From contig JAYWEL010000176.1 of assembly GCA_043779285.1 (NCBI GenBank), forward strand, positions 1-8,952: a stretch of 8,952 bases of DNA, in the 5' to 3' direction. The notes below the pieces were generated by a model. That model had not been told where the DNA came from. It did not search any database and worked only from the letters and a program-made list of their open reading frames with translations. The DNA comes from MGR-bin208 sp043779285. Lineage in GTDB: Bacteria > Bacteroidota > Bacteroidia > Chitinophagales > Chitinophagaceae. Positions within the stretch are counted from its first letter, which is position 1. Every line of letters begins with the position of its first letter. Made by a program: the position numbers and the translations under genes. Of the stretch, positions 5,916 to 8,952 are shown in pieces.

Positions 5916-6388
5916 AATTTTTTAAGATACGTTTCCAATTCTTTCAAATCCGGATCAATGGCTATTATTTTTCCTGAATTATCTAAAAGATAAGAAGCTG
6001 GCAATTTCTCTATTTCCCATTGTTGTGCCGTTGCTGAATACCACCCTCCTTTGGAAATAACCTGGGGCCAGTTTATTTTATCTTTTAAAATAGCTTTCGC
6101 CCAACTACGTTCTGTATCATCCAACGAAACTGCAAAAATTTCAAATCCTTTGTTTTTATACCTCGGATATATTTTATTTAACGCTTTATTTGAAACCCGG
6201 CATGGCCCACACCAGGAAGCCCAGAAGTCAACAAGGACCACTTTCCCTTTTAATGATGACAAACGTACTGTATCTCCTTCTATGCCAGGCAAAGCAATCT
6301 CAAAAGCTTGTTGCTGCATTTTAAGTTGCGATTTTGCTAAAATAGAAAAGCAACATATAAAACTAATAAGAAGAAGAAGAATTTTCAT
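5912..6388 (-). CDS. TlpA/ResA-like periplasmic thiol-disulfide oxidoreductase
   Basis: This is a 158-residue protein with a hydrophobic N-terminal signal (about 4-20). It has a thioredoxin fold of the TlpA/ResA class: LSSLKGKVVLVDFWASWCGP (43-62) with active-site Cys60-Gly-Pro-Cys63, FEIFAVSLDD (82-91), and the cis-proline loop EKLPASYLLD (127-136, Pro130). The family reduces or rearranges disulfides in exported proteins. Here the likely substrates are the Cys-rich metal-binding proteins encoded downstream, whose CPMxC...CPxC clusters must be reduced to bind metal; this is inference. An insert between the sheet strands (WAKAILKDKINWPQVISKGG, 96-115) and the nearby Trp-rich stretch are normal for Bacteroidota TlpA-like proteins. 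It is joined to the channel gene by an ATGA overlap. There is an 86-base gap to the upstream Cys-rich gene, with no convincing separate promoter. Confidence 0.9.
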   Translation of the reverse strand: MKILLLLISFICCFSILAKSQLKMQQQAFEIALPGIEGDTVRLSSLKGKVVLVDFWASWCGPCRVSNKALNKIYPRYKNKGFEIFAVSLDDTERSWAKAILKDKINWPQVISKGGWYSATAQQWEIEKLPASYLLDNSGKIIAIDPDLKELETYLKKL

Positions 6389-6474
6389 TTCGTTTTCTTG
6401 AATTGATAATTAATGAAATTGCACAAAACATCAACCCGAATAAATGGTTCATGTGCATCAATCAAAAAATAGTA

Positions 6475-6864
6475 TCAAATCAGAAAAACGCAGTTTTGCA
6501 GATAGATATCCTGCAAACAGATCAATGGTGGAGAATGATACAAATAGCTATCAGTAGTGACAAATATTGAATAGTCAATTGCAATAAAATCAGATACTTC
6601 TATAACCGGAGGAGAAAGTTTTTCGAAAGAAAAAGATAATGATGTTGACTTATAGTTGTCAACCAACTTAACCAACTTTACATCATCGCGGCAACATCCA
6701 TTCGATTCGGATGTATGCATGCCACATTTACTGCATTCATCAGTTTGAACAGTATAGAATTTTACCGAGTCATAACGGTCCATACAGAAATGATAATTAA
6801 CCATGATTCCACAGCTTACTGCGAAATAAATTATCAATGTTATGGATGCTAAAAAAAATTTCAT
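6475..6864 (-). CDS. HYC_CC_PP family small Cys-rich membrane or exported protein
   Basis: This 129-residue protein is read from the ATG at 6864. The upstream GTG at 6873 is in frame but lies at the edge of a candidate promoter element. The N-terminus is a hydrophobic signal or anchor (3-22). The three marks of the family are present: NYHFC (23-27), NGCCRDD (55-61) and SPP (111-113) near the C-terminus. An extra motif, CSKCGMH (44-50), has the same C-x-K-C-G-M-H order as the second half of heavy-metal-binding domain 1 (CPKCGMH) in the tandem protein. The function of the family is not known to me. These small proteins occur often in Bacteroidota, commonly beside metal transport genes. Position at the head of the efflux operon suggests metal sensing, binding or trafficking at the membrane. 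Cysteines at 18, 27, 44, 47, 57, 58, 116 and 125 could bind metal or form disulfides, possibly served by the TlpA-like protein next door. Confidence 0.8.
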   Translation of the reverse strand: MKFFLASITLIIYFAVSCGIMVNYHFCMDRYDSVKFYTVQTDECSKCGMHTSESNGCCRDDVKLVKLVDNYKSTSLSFSFEKLSPPVIEVSDFIAIDYSIFVTTDSYLYHSPPLICLQDIYLQNCVFLI

Positions 6865-6872
6865 GAACGACA

Positions 6873-6880
6873 CAAAGATA
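6873..6880 (-). promoter_or_regulatory. Candidate Bacteroidota -7 promoter element (TATCTTTG)
   Basis: On the minus strand TATCTTTG is an exact match to the Bacteroidota TAnnTTTG consensus. It ends 8 bases before the ATG at 6864. A weak -33 match, TTTC, lies 21 bases upstream (6902-6905). If used, transcription would start within a few bases of the ATG, giving an almost leaderless mRNA for the HYC_CC_PP gene and the operon behind it. It lies in the only sizeable gap upstream of the efflux genes. A chance match in AT-rich DNA is possible. Confidence 0.45.
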
Positions 6881-6893
6881 AGCTCATTCGTTA

Positions 6894-6909
6894 TTAATTA
6901 TGAAATTAA
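6894..6909. promoter_or_regulatory. AT-only inverted repeat over the -33 region of the candidate promoter
   Basis: TTAATT and AATTAA are separated by ATGA, forming a 6-base inverted repeat. Imperfect extension outwards reaches GTTA and AAC. It covers the spot where the -33 element of the candidate promoter should be, so it could be an operator. It lacks G/C pairs in the stem and a T tract after it, so it is unlikely to be a terminator for the porin gene. In DNA this AT-rich it may be chance. Confidence 0.3.
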
Positions 6910-6945
6910 CCATTTAAACGTTTGAAAACATCTGGAAATTGTCAG

Positions 6946-8952
6946 TTAGTTAACAAAGCTCCACCAAATACCCAAACGGAAAAGCATTCCGGGAAGCGGA
7001 TAACCGGGAACAGAAAAATTGTTATTGGTAAATTTAAATCCATCCGCAAAATTGATTGTATTCAAATTTTCAACGCGGATAAAGGATTTAAAACTCCTGA
7101 TTCTGAAATGTAAGAATGCGGAAACATCTGGCGTTGGATTACTCACTCTGGAAGAATCCTGGTAAAAAAATTGTCCTAAAACGGGTGAATAATTATCGGC
7201 TTTATAAGCCAAATGATACCTCGCTTCCAACCCTGTTGAAATATCCAGGTTTTTGAAAAATACGCCTTCAAAAGCAATTCGATTTCTTGTAAATAGCAAT
7301 GGCACATTAATCGGTGAATTTCCGGCTTTTTGCTGCAGGTAAACATCAGCGTACCATCGCCAATGCTTTGAAATTGGAATAATTTTCTGAACAGATATCT
7401 GGATTAAATTAATCAATGCCGACTCTTGCTTTAACTTATAAAAATCCTGCAAGTAGGTATAATTGCTCAACAGATAATAATGACCGCCAATTTTTATTTT
7501 ATATTTTGGCTGATAGATCTCCCCATAAATATGCGTTGTATTTTCTTTTACAAAACTTTTTGCAGCATCCAGAAAAAAACTGCTTTTCTGGTTAAAAATA
7601 AATGAAGGGGTACGGTTTACATTCTCGAAACCAAGGACTGCATAGGCTGTTGACTTCTTTCCTATTAATCTTTTCAAACGCAAGCTGGCATAATAATCGC
7701 CCGAATTATTCCCTGTTGCATAAAGTTCTCCTGATAAATCCATATCCCATTTCTGGTTCCGGGTTTTGTTTCGGTAATTTACATGTAAGGAAATATTAAA
7801 AAAAGATACCGATGCAGAATCAAACTCTCCTTTTAGATTCTGTACAGTGGCACCCAGCTTTATATATTGATACAGATTTTTAGGATCGGGAAACTGATAA
7901 ATTGAAAAATCATTTTTCAATTCTTTCCAACGGTCATTTAAGTTGACCGTATCAGAAGTCCCGCTGATATTGATTTTGTAGAAATCTTTGTAATAACTGC
8001 CAGCCTGAAAATCAATAAAACGATGATCATAGGTGTGGTAATCGATGGTATGTTCAAACCGCAAACGTGGATAAAACAATGGAATACTTACTGTATCAAT
8101 TTTAAGAGAATCTTTTTTTCCAAAATCATATTGTTGTCTCATCAAGAAAGAAACATCTTTATAAAAATTTCCGGTTTTTATTTTTGCACTAAAAAAATCT
8201 CTACCAAAAGCATCGTCGCCGCCAATCTTGGTAGGGATGCTGAATCGTTTTTCATAAACCGGATCAGCCAGATAGTCCTGATCTGTTTTGATTCCCCCGT
8301 TTTCTGATGATTGAAGATTATTGGAAAGCATCATAAAAAAATTATTATACCGGAGATTTTTGGATTGATACCAACTGGATACCTGGTAATTATTATGATT
8401 GGTTTGCTGGTTTTTGAAAATGCCGGGAGAATTAATAAACCGGTATTTAAAAAACATATTCCAGTTTGGTTTAACATTTTGTGTATGTAACACTTCAATC
8501 AATTGTTCTGTTCTTGATCCAATTAAATAAACCAATTCGGTATAAGGCCTGGTGGTATTCAGAAACCACACATTTTCAGCCTTCCCTTTATATATGTCAA
8601 ATGCATGTTGCCCCTGATTCCATCCAGGTTTCATGATGGGTGAAAACAAAATGGAACGGGAAGCATTACCCAGGTTTCCCAATGAAACATTGGTAGCGGG
8701 TACCGGAAAACGAGTAGTAAAATCAATAATGGAAGAATCGATATTTAAATGAAACGGAATTTCGAGAAAACGATACCAAATAGTAATAGAATCCTCCGAA
8801 TAATTTCTTTTTTTCAGAGAATCTAATTTCCCTGATCCAAGACTTTGATTTCCCATATTACCAATTTGAGAAAAGCTTTGGTTACTAATTCCAGATCTGC
8901 GTATCGACTCTTGGGCATGAACAATATTACATGATAAGCACCATGCTATAAC
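6946..8952 (-). CDS. Putative outer-membrane beta-barrel porin (5' end beyond right edge)
   Basis: The frame is open to the right edge. Past the internal ATG at 8856 it continues upstream without a stop and reads VIAWCLSCNIVHAQESIRR, the end of a signal peptide with likely cleavage after VHA. The true start is therefore outside the window and 668 residues are visible. The protein resembles the large Bacteroidota putative porins (Porin_10-like). Its pattern is of alternating aromatic and polar residues typical of outer-membrane strands, for example NWNMFFKYRFINSPGIF, WDMDLSGELYATGN, YYASLRLKRLIGKKSTAYAV and HWRWYADVYLQQKAG. The C-terminus YPLPGMLFRLGIWWSFVN has the aromatic end expected of a barrel. 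Porins in this group are usually of unknown substrate. It stops 81 bases before the HYC_CC_PP start and a promoter candidate lies between, so it is probably a separate transcription unit; a link with metal uptake or efflux is not shown. Confidence 0.82.
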   Translation of the reverse strand, partial: VIAWCLSCNIVHAQESIRRSGISNQSFSQIGNMGNQSLGSGKLDSLKKRNYSEDSITIWYRFLEIPFHLNIDSSIIDFTTRFPVPATNVSLGNLGNASRSILFSPIMKPGWNQGQHAFDIYKGKAENVWFLNTTRPYTELVYLIGSRTEQLIEVLHTQNVKPNWNMFFKYRFINSPGIFKNQQTNHNNYQVSSWYQSKNLRYNNFFMMLSNNLQSSENGGIKTDQDYLADPVYEKRFSIPTKIGGDDAFGRDFFSAKIKTGNFYKDVSFLMRQQYDFGKKDSLKIDTVSIPLFYPRLRFEHTIDYHTYDHRFIDFQAGSYYKDFYKINISGTSDTVNLNDRWKELKNDFSIYQFPDPKNLYQYIKLGATVQNLKGEFDSASVSFFNISLHVNYRNKTRNQKWDMDLSGELYATGNNSGDYYASLRLKRLIGKKSTAYAVLGFENVNRTPSFIFNQKSSFFLDAAKSFVKENTTHIYGEIYQPKYKIKIGGHYYLLSNYTYLQDFYKLKQESALINLIQISVQKIIPISKHWRWYADVYLQQKAGNSPINVPLLFTRNRIAFEGVFFKNLDISTGLEARYHLAYKADNYSPVLGQFFYQDSSRVSNPTPDVSAFLHFRIRSFKSFIRVENLNTINFADGFKFTNNNFSVPGYPLPGMLFRLGIWWSFVN

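Noticed and set aside
6363..6458. Short minus-strand ORF beginning MHMNHLFGLMFCAISLIINS in the gap before the TlpA-like gene
   Set aside because: It is about 31 codons, overlaps the TlpA-like start in another frame and ends in low-complexity Ser. The hydrophobic stretch is tempting, but there is no independent support, and the TlpA-like protein already has its own signal.
6460..6473. TATTTTTTG on the minus strand as a second promoter element before the TlpA-like gene
   Set aside because: The spacing within the motif is one base off the TAnnTTTG consensus, and T-rich matches are common in this DNA.
6862..6873. GTG start at 6873 for the HYC_CC_PP gene
   Set aside because: The ATG at 6864 gives a proper signal start, and the GTG overlaps the end of the candidate TATCTTTG promoter element.
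6865..6945. Rho-independent terminator after the porin gene
   Set aside because: The only inverted repeats here (TTAATT/AATTAA and AAACGTTT) are short and lack a GC stem and a following T tract.
266..8307. Plus-strand open frames of 60-116 codons across the window
   Set aside because: All lie antisense to well-supported minus-strand genes, lack recognisable domains and look like composition shadows.

Overview
The window is AT-rich and every supportable gene lies on the minus strand. It looks like a member of the Bacteroidota, probably near Chitinophagaceae/Sphingobacteriia. The reasons are A-rich leaders without Shine-Dalgarno motifs, a TAnnTTTG-type promoter element, many small exported proteins cleaved before Gln, and families typical of that phylum: HYC_CC_PP protein, DUF2911 lipoprotein, CPMxC-type heavy-metal-binding domains and a putative beta-barrel porin. 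No RNA gene, mobile element or CRISPR array is seen, and no gene-free stretch exceeds about 90 bases.

In transcription order (right to left) the layout is: (1) a large outer-membrane beta-barrel porin whose 5' end runs off the right edge (8952-6946); (2) an 81-base gap with a candidate promoter; (3) a small Cys-rich HYC_CC_PP protein (6864-6475); (4) a TlpA-like thiol-disulfide oxidoreductase (6388-5912), a TolC/CusC-like outer-membrane channel (5915-4719) and a CusB-like periplasmic adaptor (4722-3064), joined by two ATGA stop/start overlaps; (5) five small exported proteins spaced 10-21 bases apart: an NTF2-like protein, a His-rich PHGG protein, a two-copy heavy-metal-binding-domain protein, a lipoprotein with one such domain plus two His-rich modules, and a DUF2911 lipoprotein; (6) the first 22 codons of what looks like the CusA/CzcA RND pump, running off the left edge (67-1).

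Together genes 3-6 read as one metal-efflux operon, most likely for copper or silver, in which the tripartite pump (CusC-CusB-CusA) is interrupted by a block of periplasmic metal-handling proteins. The adaptor has no heavy-metal-binding domain; three copies sit in two neighbouring secreted proteins. The adaptor is also a fusion: a His-tipped periplasmic domain, a membrane hairpin whose second half looks like an internal signal peptide, then a second His-tipped start and the usual adaptor body. Metal specificity is inferred from family knowledge and cannot be read from the sequence.

Three starts are set here by choosing ATG over a rarer codon or by following the frame to the edge: 1733 (not TTG 1742), 6864 (not GTG 6873), and the porin, whose frame continues past the ATG at 8856 into a visible signal peptide.
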